64,000 nucleotides of DNA. It comes from Heterotrichella gracilis (Eukaryota > Sar > Xanthophyceae > Tribonematales > Xanthonemataceae). This document shows, in pieces, positions 45,766 through 56,400 of the stretch. Within the stretch, counting starts at the first letter, position 1. Each line of letters opens with the position of its first letter. The translations under genes and the position numbers were made by a program. The stretch lies in NCBI GenBank assembly GCA_032358255.1, contig JAULBX010028493.1:1-64000 (forward strand), given 5' to 3'. The notes beneath the pieces were generated by a model. That model made no database searches and was not told the DNA's origin. It worked only from the letters and a program-made list of their open reading frames with translations.

Positions 45766-47653
45766 CTACGAGCCAGGGGAGGTCTCAGCTGACTCATCTG
45801 CCTCAGCCGCTTTTGTATCCCCCTTTGCATCAACCCTCACTGGGGTTTTGGATGGCGATACCCGAACAGGTAGTGACCCTGCAGCAAATGGAGCTGTCAC
45901 CAAGCTGCGTGGTTGTGCATGGAAGAGAAAAAAAAAGCAAGAATCTGCAAAATGCGTACCGAGGAGCGCCCCACTGCAATTCAGGGCTGCCTTGGCGCTC
46001 TCTGCTTTTTCAAACTCCACAAAAGCAATCCTCGTGGCGTGGTGGTAGTCGCCCAACAGCCTAATCTTTGCCACAGGTCCTGCACAACCAGGCACTTTTA
46101 GTAACGCCAAAATGATTCAAGCAAGCAGCCCGGCATAGAGATAGGACATGGTGGAGGACATAGACATTGCAGCTACAACTCTCACCACACAGGGTCTCAA
46201 AGAATGCTCTGACATCGGTTTTGTCCACTTTCTTGTCAATGTTTGCTGCATACACGGTGCGGCCGCACAGCTCGCGCTCCTCCTGGCTTTGTGGGAGGAA
46301 GTCATTCTTCACAGGTACAATGGCTGTCTTTGAAGGGAGCACGCGGAGTGGGTACAGGCCCAGCACCATGCCTGACTTGGTCAATGCCTGTGGCCAACAG
46401 GTTTTGCGTTAGGATTTGGTTTGGCAGGCCCAAAAAGAAGATGGGTGGCAAGCCCAAAAGGAAACAGGCACAGCAGCTGGCCACGCATACCTGTTGTGCC
46501 TCCTGCTCTTCATTGAACTCAATGAAAGCAAAGCGCATCGATGAGTTTGGGTCACCACACACCCTGCAGTCGATGATCTCTCCGCAGTCATCAAACGCCA
46601 TTGCCAGTTGTTCTTCTGTCACCTGCACGTACGAGAAGAAACAAGCTGTCTCATAAGCTGATATCAACCACTGCTGCTTGATAAGATGGTGGGACAGTTG
46701 TGCATTATACCGTAGTTCAGTGCACCACCCACCTGCTGGTCGACGTCACAGATGTACACAGTTCGCCTGACGTTGTCCTCCAGGCCCTTCTGCACCTGGA
46801 GCTTCTTCTTGTTCGGCAACCTTCCACGGCCTCCTCTGCCAGGGCTGCCACGGGTCATGCCCCTCCCTCTTCCTCTTGGAGGTCCGTACTGCTGCTGCTG
46901 CAGCAAAGGGGTGGAGTCCTTTGTAGTATAGCAGGCGCTATTGTTTGTTGTTGGGTACATATGTCACAGGGTGGGCAATGGAGGGTGGCAAAGTGACTTA
47001 ATGGCACAGGCTGTACGCACCCCTTGTCCTCTGTATCCTCGGCCAGGCACTGGGTACCCATGGCCATTGGGCGCTCCATAGTCTTTGGAGTGGTTGAGCG
47101 ACAGGTTGTCCATGCTTTCCAGCAGGGCTGCTGGCACAGAAAACGGGCTGGTGAAAGGCTGGATGGTACAAGGCAATTGTACAGGGCCATCAAGTATCAC
47201 AAGCCACAGTGTTCAAGCCTGCTGAATCAAGTACTCTGCACACCTGAGGGGTCGTACTGGTGTGACATTGCTGTTGGCGGCACTGGCATCATTGGCAAGT
47301 TATAAGGCCTCATGTCTGCCAGTCCAGGCATAGCACCTGTCGATACAAAAGTGAGTTGTGCCTCAGGCTATGCACTGGAAAATCACTTGCAGAGAGACCA
47401 GTTTGAACCCAGAACAAGGGTTGCGTACCGGGAGGATATTGACCAAAGTACACAGGAGGACCCATCTGGTGGGAGGGGTCCAAGCCGCCCATTGGGCCTG
47501 TTGACAAAGAGTGGGGTTCAGCGGTGATTATAAGCTAGCAACAAACAGTCTGTGTCACTGCAGAGCTGTGTGCTCACCTTGCCCATAGTGGAAGTCGACT
47601 GGATTCTTCCAGCCGAGGTGCATCGGCAGCCCATGTCCGTTTTGCTGATTCAT
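45766..47653 (-). CDS. CID8-13-type RNA-binding protein with two RRMs
   Basis: Nine exons on minus: 47653-47578, 47497-47429, 47336-47244, 47127-47021, 46897-46733, 46622-46491, 46387-46186, 46079-45960, 45878-45766; 358 aa. The N-terminal 115 residues are Pro/Met/Gly-rich (MNQQNGHGLPMHLGW). An RGG/GRG stretch (PPRGRGRGMTRG, GRGGRGRL) follows. RRM1 spans about 158-240 (RRTVYICDVDQQVTEEQLA, RFAFIEF, LRVLPSKTAIVPV), and RRM2 about 254-335 (GRTVYAANIDKKVDKTDV, RIAFVEFEKAESAKAALNC, VRVSPSKTPVR). This is the diagnostic layout of the plant CTC-interacting-domain proteins 8-13, which bind poly(A)-binding protein through a PAM2 peptide. Only a weak PAM2-like stretch is visible (NLSLNHSKDYGAP), so PABP binding is uncertain. 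Exon 5 starts in a CAGCAGCAG run, which allows NAGNAG acceptor choice. Confidence 0.92.
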
Positions 47654-49075
47654 CGTGTCTGCACAGAGAGACTGATGAGCTAGACTAGCATAGTGAACAG
47701 CTTGGACGACTGCAGGCCTTCAAGCAGAGCAGATTGCGAAGCACATGACCAGCGGTACGAGGGTGGTACTGCTGAAGCCCACTCGGCAGGGTGCTGCTCG
47801 AGTACAATTGGGGCGATGGCAGCTGCCCAATTCGTGCATGCACTTCAAAACCAAGGTGGGTATTGCTTGGTATTCAAACCAACTTCGGTCTGCTGCTGTT
47901 CTGTGGGTCGTTAGCCTGTTTTGTATCGGGCGCGCGTGACGAGGCGCTCAGCCTCGACTCACTGAATTAAATTTTGGTTTCGGATGTGAGGATGATACCA
48001 TTAAATGTGAGGAGGACACATAAGACGTTCAGTTTTCGTGACACACCCCCTTGGCCACCAGCCTGGAGCCCCCCATCCCTTCATGGGGGAAGAGCATGGG
48101 CACCTGGCATCACCTCAAAGCCACTGTTGATAAGTGGATATTACTATTGAGAGCACCCAGGTTTGCTTTTCTAGCCAGCTGCTGACAACAAGTGTGCCAG
48201 TGTGCCCGCGTGCATTCCCCGGTTATAACGACGCAGTGGCACTGCGATGGCTGTGAGGCACCATCCACTGTATTTCTGTGCGAATTTTAAGGCGCATCAA
48301 GGGTGTGGTCCTCTTGCCTGTGCACAAAATATCCATGTCACCGCACGACAGCCCATGATCATGGTATTTGAACAGGTTGTGTTGCGTGATGCCCTCCAGC
48401 ACTTCTTTCTTCCATCGTGCATGTCTTTTAATGGCCACCATTACAGCCTCAGCAAGAGAAACCCACATAGAGCACAGCAAGAAGTATGTAACATTTTGCC
48501 AGCCACAATCAGTGTTGTGACTGGATTTGGGTCTCTGTGAATGAGACCCAAATAACCGGCCACCTTCACCGTCAACCCCATCCATGAGCTGACGAGTGCA
48601 ACACAACCGCCCTGGAAATGTACCCTACGATGTCATATGCCAGTGTAGATGTAGTGCTAGTTGCTGTTGCAGTGACTACGAAAGCCCACACGGACACAGC
48701 TTGAAGGCAGCCGTTGACAGCTGTATATTATTTTTTCTGATACTACAGTACCACTGATACGTGCTTACTCATAGAGCGCGAGCATAAACCAGCCCAGCAA
48801 TGAACATTTCCAGCCGCAGACTACGGAGCTAAATTCTGCCCCAAGGTACATGCTTATGTGGTGCCAGACAAAGTACAATGAAAAAATGTGGAAAGACGCC
48901 CCAGCCTGCAGTTCATTCCCCGAAATTCCTCAAATATCGCCCAAACCTAAGCTACATCCAAGAAGCAAACGTCCGCCACAGCAAGCGAACAACCCAAAAC
49001 AACCCCGCGCATCACCCTGGCACATATGGGCGCACCACTGCGCCTAAAGTTCAGCTGCTGTCACCTAACACGAGC
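47654..49075. other. Intergenic region, no gene seen
   Basis: 1.4 kb between the start of the CID-type gene and the stop of the FTR gene, both on minus. It should hold the CID promoter and the FTR 3' UTR. Open frames such as plus 48247-48540 have no motif. Confidence 0.5.
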
Positions 49076-50297
49076 TCACATGTCTTTGGTGGCTTCAACA
49101 CACTCCTCCAAGCTGATGTTCTGGTCTTCGCCACGGAAGTCGTTGTCCTCCGTGAGGAAAAGCATGCAGTGGCACTCCTGCAAGCGGAAGAGGTACTGGG
49201 TGTGAGACTCCACTGCAACTCGGACGCGAAAGGGGCTCTTCCACTAATACGCTGTGGTTTATGCATGGCACGCAGCCAGTGCCTAGGTAGGGGCGTTTTG
49301 GTAAACTCACGCGGCAATCCAGCACGCGGGGTGTGTCTTGCAGCAAGGCACGCATGCAGGCTTACCTTGCGCTCGCGCATGGGGACACATGGGCAGTTCC
49401 AGAAGCCCTGCTCAGCCTCAGCCTTCTTGTCATCGTAGTGCCGGCACGGGCATAGGGGCGCACCCAGCTCATCTTTATGCTCGGCAAGTCCCTGTAGACA
49501 AAACACCAGGGGGTGACAACAGGGATGCCTGTATTCCTAGTGAGCCACTGTGTTGAACTACAAGTGCAGCCCTTGGTTCAGCCCTCGCGGAATCAAACCC
49601 CACATGGCATCGAACCTGCTAGCCGTGTGAGGCAACAAGGCCTGCAGATCCGCACCTGGGCAGCCACTAACCTAATAATGCTTGCTTTACATGTTTCATA
49701 CCCCTGGGTGCAGCGCTTGGAATGTGTGGCATACATGGATGGGTGTGTGCAAAGCACCCCTGCTTACAGTGCCGCCGATGTGGATGTTTGCTTACCTTGA
49801 TGACCACTGCTGTCACTGACTTGTCCACACAGAAGTAGGTCCCACTCCTGCAAGATGCAACAGCAGTACTCACAACCCGGTAGAAACAAAAACTGCCCGT
49901 CTCTGGTGCTGCAATGCAGCTGTACCACGCACCTCTTTGCATACTGCTCTGAGAATTTGCGCATGATCTCCAGACTCTTCGTGTCAGCTGCTGCCTCGGG
50001 TTCTGCAGCAGCGAACCATCACCGGTTACACTGACTATCAGGCCAAGAGCCTGTTGTGGATGAGGCTGACGGTACAACAAGGTATTGCCCAGGCACACTT
50101 AGGCCAGCAAAGTTGGCAATGAGCGATACAACTTATCAGTGCTTGCAAAGTGCCACAGCGCTTGTCAGTGCAACTGACTCACCCGCAGTAGCACGAACCA
50201 CAAGTGCAGCACGTCCCGTGCGCAGAGAGCCACTAGGCTTCCGGAAGCTGGCCTGCTTCAGGCAGAGTGAGGGAGAGGCCATCGCGATAGCAGCCAT
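49076..50297 (-). CDS. FTRC: Ferredoxin-thioredoxin reductase catalytic (beta) subunit, plastid
   Basis: Five exons on minus: 50297-50183, 50002-49933, 49847-49796, 49491-49366, 49177-49076; 154 aa. The enzyme passes electrons from photosynthetic ferredoxin to thioredoxins in the stroma. All seven cysteines expected of the family are seen: C68 (TYFCVDK), C93 and C95 (LCPCRHY), C112 and C114 (NCPCVP), C123 and C125 (ECHC); these provide the [4Fe-4S] cluster and the redox-active disulfide, with the conserved His at 97. Residues 1-38 (MAAIAMASPSLCLKQASFRK onward) form a Ser/Arg/Lys-rich transit peptide, and the mature part starts near ATAEPEAAADTKSLE. The length is normal once the leader is removed. 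No sign of damage. Gene identity is close to certain. Confidence 0.97.
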
Positions 50298-51554
50298 GGC
50301 TACGAAGCCTGCCAGAAGCAGCGGCGGCAGTCAAAGTATCACGGCTTTCAAGCCAAACGAGAACTTGAACTTGAATAGGACGCCTTCCTTAACCAAGGCT
50401 GGGCAACACAGGCTGGGCCACAAGTTCGCTGGCAGAAATTCACTTCCGAGACTTGGGTGGCAACGGGTGGCAGCTGGATCTTTGGTGGCAGCGCACAACG
50501 AGCTGGAGCGTTGGGGATTGGCACAGGGGATGACTTGGGCAAACCAGCTCAGTGCGACGTAGAATGGAGCGTTTGGGTTGTTAAGGATAAGCTTTTATCA
50601 AGGGTAGGCACAGGGGACGCATAACAGGGTAGGCTCGGAGGGGGTGTCAGGGGGTTGTCATAATGGTATTTTCATCCTCATTGGGGGGTTGTCTGCAGAA
50701 AGCACCAGAAAAGGCCACTAGGGTTGCAACCTATGCTTCTGCTTGTGGTACCTTTGTTACTCTGATCATATGCAGGTTGTAATGTGAGTGCACGCCACCC
50801 GTAATGCCTTTTGTGGGGGAGTTTGCCTGTCCAAAGAAAGGGAAAGAATTGTTTTGTTGCCACATATGCTTTCCAATCGCGTGGGCCTCCTGATATACTC
50901 CCATGTGCGGGTACCCAAGGCAAGACAAGACATTAACTCAGCGGCGTGTGTGATTTTACTACCACCACCCACCACCGTCTCTGAGTCAGCAAATTCAGAC
51001 AAACGTGTAAATTGAAAGCTGCCTTTGTCAAGGCCCATGTTGACCGCCCCCACAGCTACTCGTCATATCAAAGCCTTGAATAGAAAAGTCAGTCTGACAT
51101 GAACCTTTAATATGCAACCATGGTAATGGTTTGCTAAGCGCAAGTGCTGCAGTTATTGTCGCTGTAATGGGTGGAGTACTGTGGACGTATTTTCAATGTA
51201 CGCTTGCGATTTGGAATGGCTGTAGCAGCAAGCTGTGGGAGTGCACCCACAAGGCAAATACTATGGGCACCAAGTTGGGCGGCAACAATCGAGGTGCTGT
51301 ATGTAAGTGGTGATAAGTTTGCTAGTGCAGAGTGGACAAAGCCCAAAAGGGCACCACAGCTAGATGGGACAGTTCTGTGCGGAAATTAGGAAGTGTATCA
51401 GAGTGATATTCTGGATACTGGGTGACTATTTTATACAAAGAGGGTATAAGAAACTCAAATGCATTTGCCCACCACTGCACAGGCGACAGCAACCCAACAA
51501 ATAAAACCCCCTGCATTTTCCTACTCAGGGGGGCAACACGCCCCACTTGGGCCA
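50298..51554. other. Intergenic region, no gene seen
   Basis: 1.26 kb between the FTR start and the stop of the CBM20 gene, both on minus. Expected to hold the FTR promoter. The plus open frame 50056-50562 runs antisense over FTR exon 1 and is a shadow. Confidence 0.5.
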
Positions 51555-53037
51555 TCAGTCACCGCTCTTCAACAAGCGCAGCTTGCTTGTTGGGTCAGCA
51601 GCTGCAAGTGCCTTCTTCATCGCTTCTGCTCGCCGTTGAATGGCTGCCAGTTGCCTGTCCTGTGCAATGACTTCTGGGCTGGTGGCATCGTACCCATCCC
51701 GGTCCATGACATCTATCGACTCCAACAGCGTGCTTTTCAGCTCCAGGAACGCGTTTGTTTCAGCCAGGGCAACAACCGTTTTCTCGTCAATGTCAGCAAC
51801 CGAAGTCCCGCTGACCACCTGCAAAACAAGAGTGGGTGAGGAAAAGTCGGTATGCATACATATCTCCCTGAGCGCTCAAGCAGACAGATCCCGAGCTGCG
51901 GCATGCAGATGTGCACAGTTGCGTGATCTCAAATATTGCATACCTGTGCGTTTGCAAGCGCTAGCTCCAAGTCTGCTGTGTTACTTCGCACACTTTGGCT
52001 GGAGGCGTCTTGCCTGGGCAGCTGCACCTCTTCAAACTGCAACAACCAAGCATTTTTGAAGCCACATTCACTCTGGAAATATAAGGACAGCTGATAAGAA
52101 CCAGTGCAAAGAGCGTGTGTACGAGCTGCACGTACGTCCACACTCTGCCCTCCATCCCACCAGTTGTTCACTGATATCCTGCCGATTGTGCCAGGCACCC
52201 CGATACTGAAGTTCTCCCCAGGCTTCCAGGCCTCCACCGTGCCATCAGAGTTGCATACGATGTATTTGTAGTCCAGCTGTTGGATTTGCCTGCCAGTCAA
52301 CCCACCAAATAAGGACAAGACAAAGGAACCCAGAGCCAAAGCGCCGAAGGGGACGGTAAATTTGAAACCAGTTTGAACCAACAATGTGGCAACGCAAAAA
52401 TCACCCAACGTGCTCATACCCTGATCGCAAGAACAGATCCTTTGGCAGCGATCGTTCAACAGACATATGCATACTTACGCAGGGTCGACCTCTATGTCCG
52501 CTCTCCACACATCCCCGTCAGACCACTTCATGGACACTCGCTGCTGCACCTGCCAGGCCCCGAGCTTTGAAGTGGATCCCAGCAAGGCCAAGTGCTGCCC
52601 ATACGTGCAGCGATATGGAAGCGCGAAGCTGATTTTCACCGTGTTTCCTGCGTGAATCGGTGGCAGACAGGGAGATGCACTCGCACTGAATGCATGCATG
52701 TTGTTGCATGCATACGAATCACATAAGCGTGACACGCGGAGGACAGGACGCAGATGTGCACGCTACAGGCGCGATGCAGGGAGGCAAAGAAAACGACTGG
52801 TTGCAAGTCCGATCCAAACAGGTTATACAACATTGGCCAGCTGACCACTCCCTCCCAGGTCAAGTATAATACCTCAAGGGTGTGAACACCCAGACTTTTG
52901 AACGAAAGGCTCTTTTATTACTGCAGACTCGCTGAAACCCACCAGCGACAGGCCGTGCTCGCTCTTGTTCCGTGGAATAGAAGCGAGCGTACAAGGGTTC
53001 TAAACTTGGTACCGTAGCCGAGTTCAAATTTCTGCAT
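51555..53037 (-). CDS. Starch-binding CBM20 protein with C-terminal coiled coil
   Basis: Certain exons on minus: 52647-52479, 52289-52136, 52036-51944, 51818-51555. The N-terminus is unsettled. A phase-compatible first exon 53037-53013 (MQKFELGY, donor GTACCA) gives 234 aa. Alternatively, translation may begin inside an unspliced exon at 52699 (MHAFSASASPCLPPIHAG). The CBM20 domain covers roughly the first 100 residues: VKISFALPYRCTYGQHLALL, LGAWQVQQRVSMKWSDGDVW, LDYKYIVCN, VEAWKPGENFSI and a final NNWWD, with the tryptophans that stack on alpha-glucan. The remainder is helical (ADLELALANAQ, AETNAFLELKSTLLESIDVM, AAIQRRAEAMKKALAAA). CBM20 plus coiled coil recalls algal pyrenoid and starch-sheath proteins, but this one is far shorter than SAGA1. 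No obvious transit peptide is present in either start model. Confidence 0.78.
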
Positions 53038-53480
53038 CTAACCACCTTTTGCCTTGCTGCCCGGTGCACTTTGCAAGCTTGCCCATTGTTGCAGCTCTAA
53101 GAACCTAGTTTGCTGTTGCCCTTGCCCTCAAGGAACCCACCACACGCCCAGCACGCGACTTGCAACTAGTTCCAAGTACTTGTGGGTCTAGGCACACTGC
53201 TAGGTGGCGTTGATCATGCCACACCAGCAGCAGTACTCCTTGGCTACAGTACCCCACTGGTGAACGTGCGAACTGGGGAGGAGGAGGGGTCCTAGCAGTA
53301 AGTAGTGTATCACAGAGCAGTTCTAGCAAGCTACTAGTGCACTAGAGTCTCTGCCCTGGCACCATCGCCAGAGGCATTGGCCACACATGCGCCTTGTGAT
53401 CTGGTCACACCAGCTGCACAGTGACTTGCAAGGTCACATTGGTAACACTCACCTGTGGCTGGTCAGGGCGTAGGTGACCA
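53038..53480. promoter_or_regulatory. Divergent promoter region, CBM20 / CLC genes
   Basis: 443 bp between the putative CBM20 start and the CLC start. An open minus frame 53105-53329 is present, but I could not fit it into either gene. Confidence 0.45.
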
Positions 53481-56400
53481 ATGTCATATGGCGTGGTGGC
53501 CCCGGGTACAAGCTTGCTGGATGGCACTGCGGTCAAACGGCCAGAGGTGCTGTATGCGGGGCACACAGGCGGGCCTGCCAGGTCAAACAGCCTCAACCCT
53601 GACACACAGAGACCGGTGGGTTACAGCATGACAGCAACGGTGCTTGTGTGCGCCTGCCACACAACCATGCTCTAGGCAATGATCACAAATATGTTCCGAG
53701 TCTGCCATTGGCAGCGTTGGGCAATGGGGGCGTAAACCTGAATGCACTTGGCATGCCTTTCACTTGCAGCCCGCCATACCACTGCACTGTATCACACTCT
53801 GTGGCTTGACGGCTCCCTCCAAAATCGGATAGGCATCACAACGGGACCCGGAGGCGTCTCCGCTGCTGGGCCACGCCACCAAGCGCTTTGAGCCCAAGCT
53901 GCAGTCCATCGAGAGCCTGGACTATGAGAACTACGACAACACTGTGTTCAAAGCAGAGGATGCGCAGCAGACGCAGGTGGACTCGGTGCTGCACGGGCTC
54001 CTGCGCTGGCTGCTGTGCCTGGTCATCGGTGAGCGGGGCTGTAGGGTTTAGGGTTTGTGGTGTAGGGTTTAGGGTCAAGGTTAAAAGGAGGTGGACGCGG
54101 TGCTGCACGGGCTCCTGCGCTGGCGGCTGTGCCTAGTCATTGGTGCGGGGCTGTAGGGTTTAGGGTTTGTGGTGTAGGGTTAAGGGTCAAGGTCAAGACC
54201 AGGGTGCTGGTTTGGCCAACGCATCATTGTATCTCATTGCTGCACAGCCCGTCCCTTAATAACCAATCAAGTAAGAGACTCGCGGCGGCAATATGAGCAA
54301 TGCACGAAACCCTTAACCCTGAACACATCCACATTGTGCGTGCCCCCACCGCAGGGGTCACCGTTGCTCTCACTGCCATGTTTGTCAATATCAGCGTCGA
54401 GAACCTATATGGCTGGAAGTTTGGCATCACCAGCTACGTGATCAAGCGCTCCATTGTGGGGGCGTGGTTTGTGTACTCTGCGTTTGATTGCTCCCTGGTG
54501 GTTGGCGCCGCGATCCTGGTCACCTACTACGCGCCTGCGGCTGCCGGGTCAGGCATTGCTGATGTCAAGGTAATGCAGTGATTATGCATGCGTTCCTCCG
54601 TAATGATACCCCACATACCTGATGCAAAATGGTGATGCATTGCTGGCGACATTGGCGGGCCAGTGGCAGTTGCATTTGCCAACCGCCGTGCAGTACAAGG
54701 GCCAGTGGCAAAGACATCATGCGCTCAGCGGCGATTGTCATGTCACTGTGTCTGTGTTGTGCAATGGCGTGTACAGTACAATGTGCCCCATGCCCACATC
54801 CGCGGCGGCAATTTTGATGCGCACATCGCACATCTGCGTACCTCCTCACCAGTGTCTGACAAGCTGCGCATGGTGCCCTTTCACAGGCCTACCTGAATGG
54901 CATCGACGTGCCGGGGGTGCTGCTCCCCGAGACCCTGGTGGCCAAGGCGCTGGGTGCAGTGGGGTCGGTGGCTGGCGGGCTGGCGGTGGGGAAGGAGGGA
55001 CCTTTCGTGCACATAGGTGAGTGCCTTGGCGCTCTGCATTTGTGCACATCATTTTGTTGCTTTATTCTCGGTATCTCTGTTCTTGTACATCTGACTATAT
55101 TGGTACGCATATGGGGCAAGATGACAATGACAAAATTAAATAGTAATCAAATTAATTATTGTTCTCTCGTGCATATTGTGAGCGGCTGGGGCGCTATTCC
55201 CCACCATTGGCATAGTGCTGCTTGGCACTTGGCACCCAATACATTGCATGTGGGGATGCTCAGCAAGCTTGACGCATCCCAGGTGCATGGGTGTAGCGCA
55301 TGGGGCGGGCAAGAGCTGCAGGCATTACCCAGCATGGGATCAGTACTGGGGCAGGAAGGAATGGGTAGGCAGGATGCATGGTTGACGAGCTTTGCATGAT
55401 GCCTGTCCTAATCACCACCAGTCCTGAGCACAGTGCCTGGATATAAAGTTTTACGCAGTGGCATGGATAAAGCGCCCCGCTGCGCCCAAGCAAGGGGCCC
55501 ACACCGCTGCATGCACTACTCCCGACCACCTGCTCGCCCCACATGACTCCATGACCCCACCCCACCCCTCCGCAGGCGCCTGCATCGCGTCAGTCATGAC
55601 CGAGGGGGGGTTCAGCCGCCTGAAGCCAGGCTCCAAGTGGGCGCGCGTGTTCCGGGATGACAAGGAGCGGCGGGACTTTGTGTCGTGCGGCACCGCGGCG
55701 GGCGTGGCGGCGGCCTTCAGGTGGGTTGCAGAGCGATGAATGATTTTGCAGAATGATGAATGATTTTGCAGAATGAAGGATGATTTTGCAGAATGAAGAA
55801 CGAAGGAATGGTGGAGCCAACGTTTGGGACCCACGCACTGCATCTAGCGGCAATAAATCCTTCAAGGATGTTCACATTTTCATTTGGACCCTATAACTCC
55901 TTCAGATTTGTTGCAGCTAGCCTCCTTGAATCCCAACCGATATGCTCCCATCTGGGAGCAGCCGCGTAGCATCACATTATTTACTTTGCCGTACATAGCA
56001 ATGTATGGTCTTGGATGTATCACAAACATATGCACGGACAATCCAAGTCAATATTGAATGAAAAATTTGAAGAATGAAAATATTGTATGGTTGTGTTTAT
56101 GATATACTTATATTTCCTGTGGCTTGGCTGCAGGTCGCCTGTGGGTGGCGTGCTGTTTGCGCTGGAGGAAACCACCTCCTACTGGAGCAACAAGCTGCTG
56201 TGGAGAGCGTTCTTCACAACTGCAGTGGTGCGCATACCCACCTCACCGCCCTGCTTGTGCTTGTGCAGCCATGCGTAACGTCAGCAGGCGCCGCTCACAG
56301 CAACACCCATGCTGTGGTCAGTCTGTGTGCAATGCACTGCGCATTGCACCAGCTATGGCTGTTTCATATTGCACAGCAACAGCAGGTGAAGTGGCCATGT

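Noticed and set aside
50056-50562. 168-aa plus frame
   Set aside because: Antisense to FTR exon 1 and its promoter; no motif.
53405-53605. Minus-strand frame (DLAGPPVCPAYSTSG) ending at a GTGAGT-like donor
   Set aside because: It is antisense to CLC exon 1. The plus reading starts with ATG, ends at CCG|GTGGGT in phase with exon 2, and the minus frame cannot be joined to any partner.
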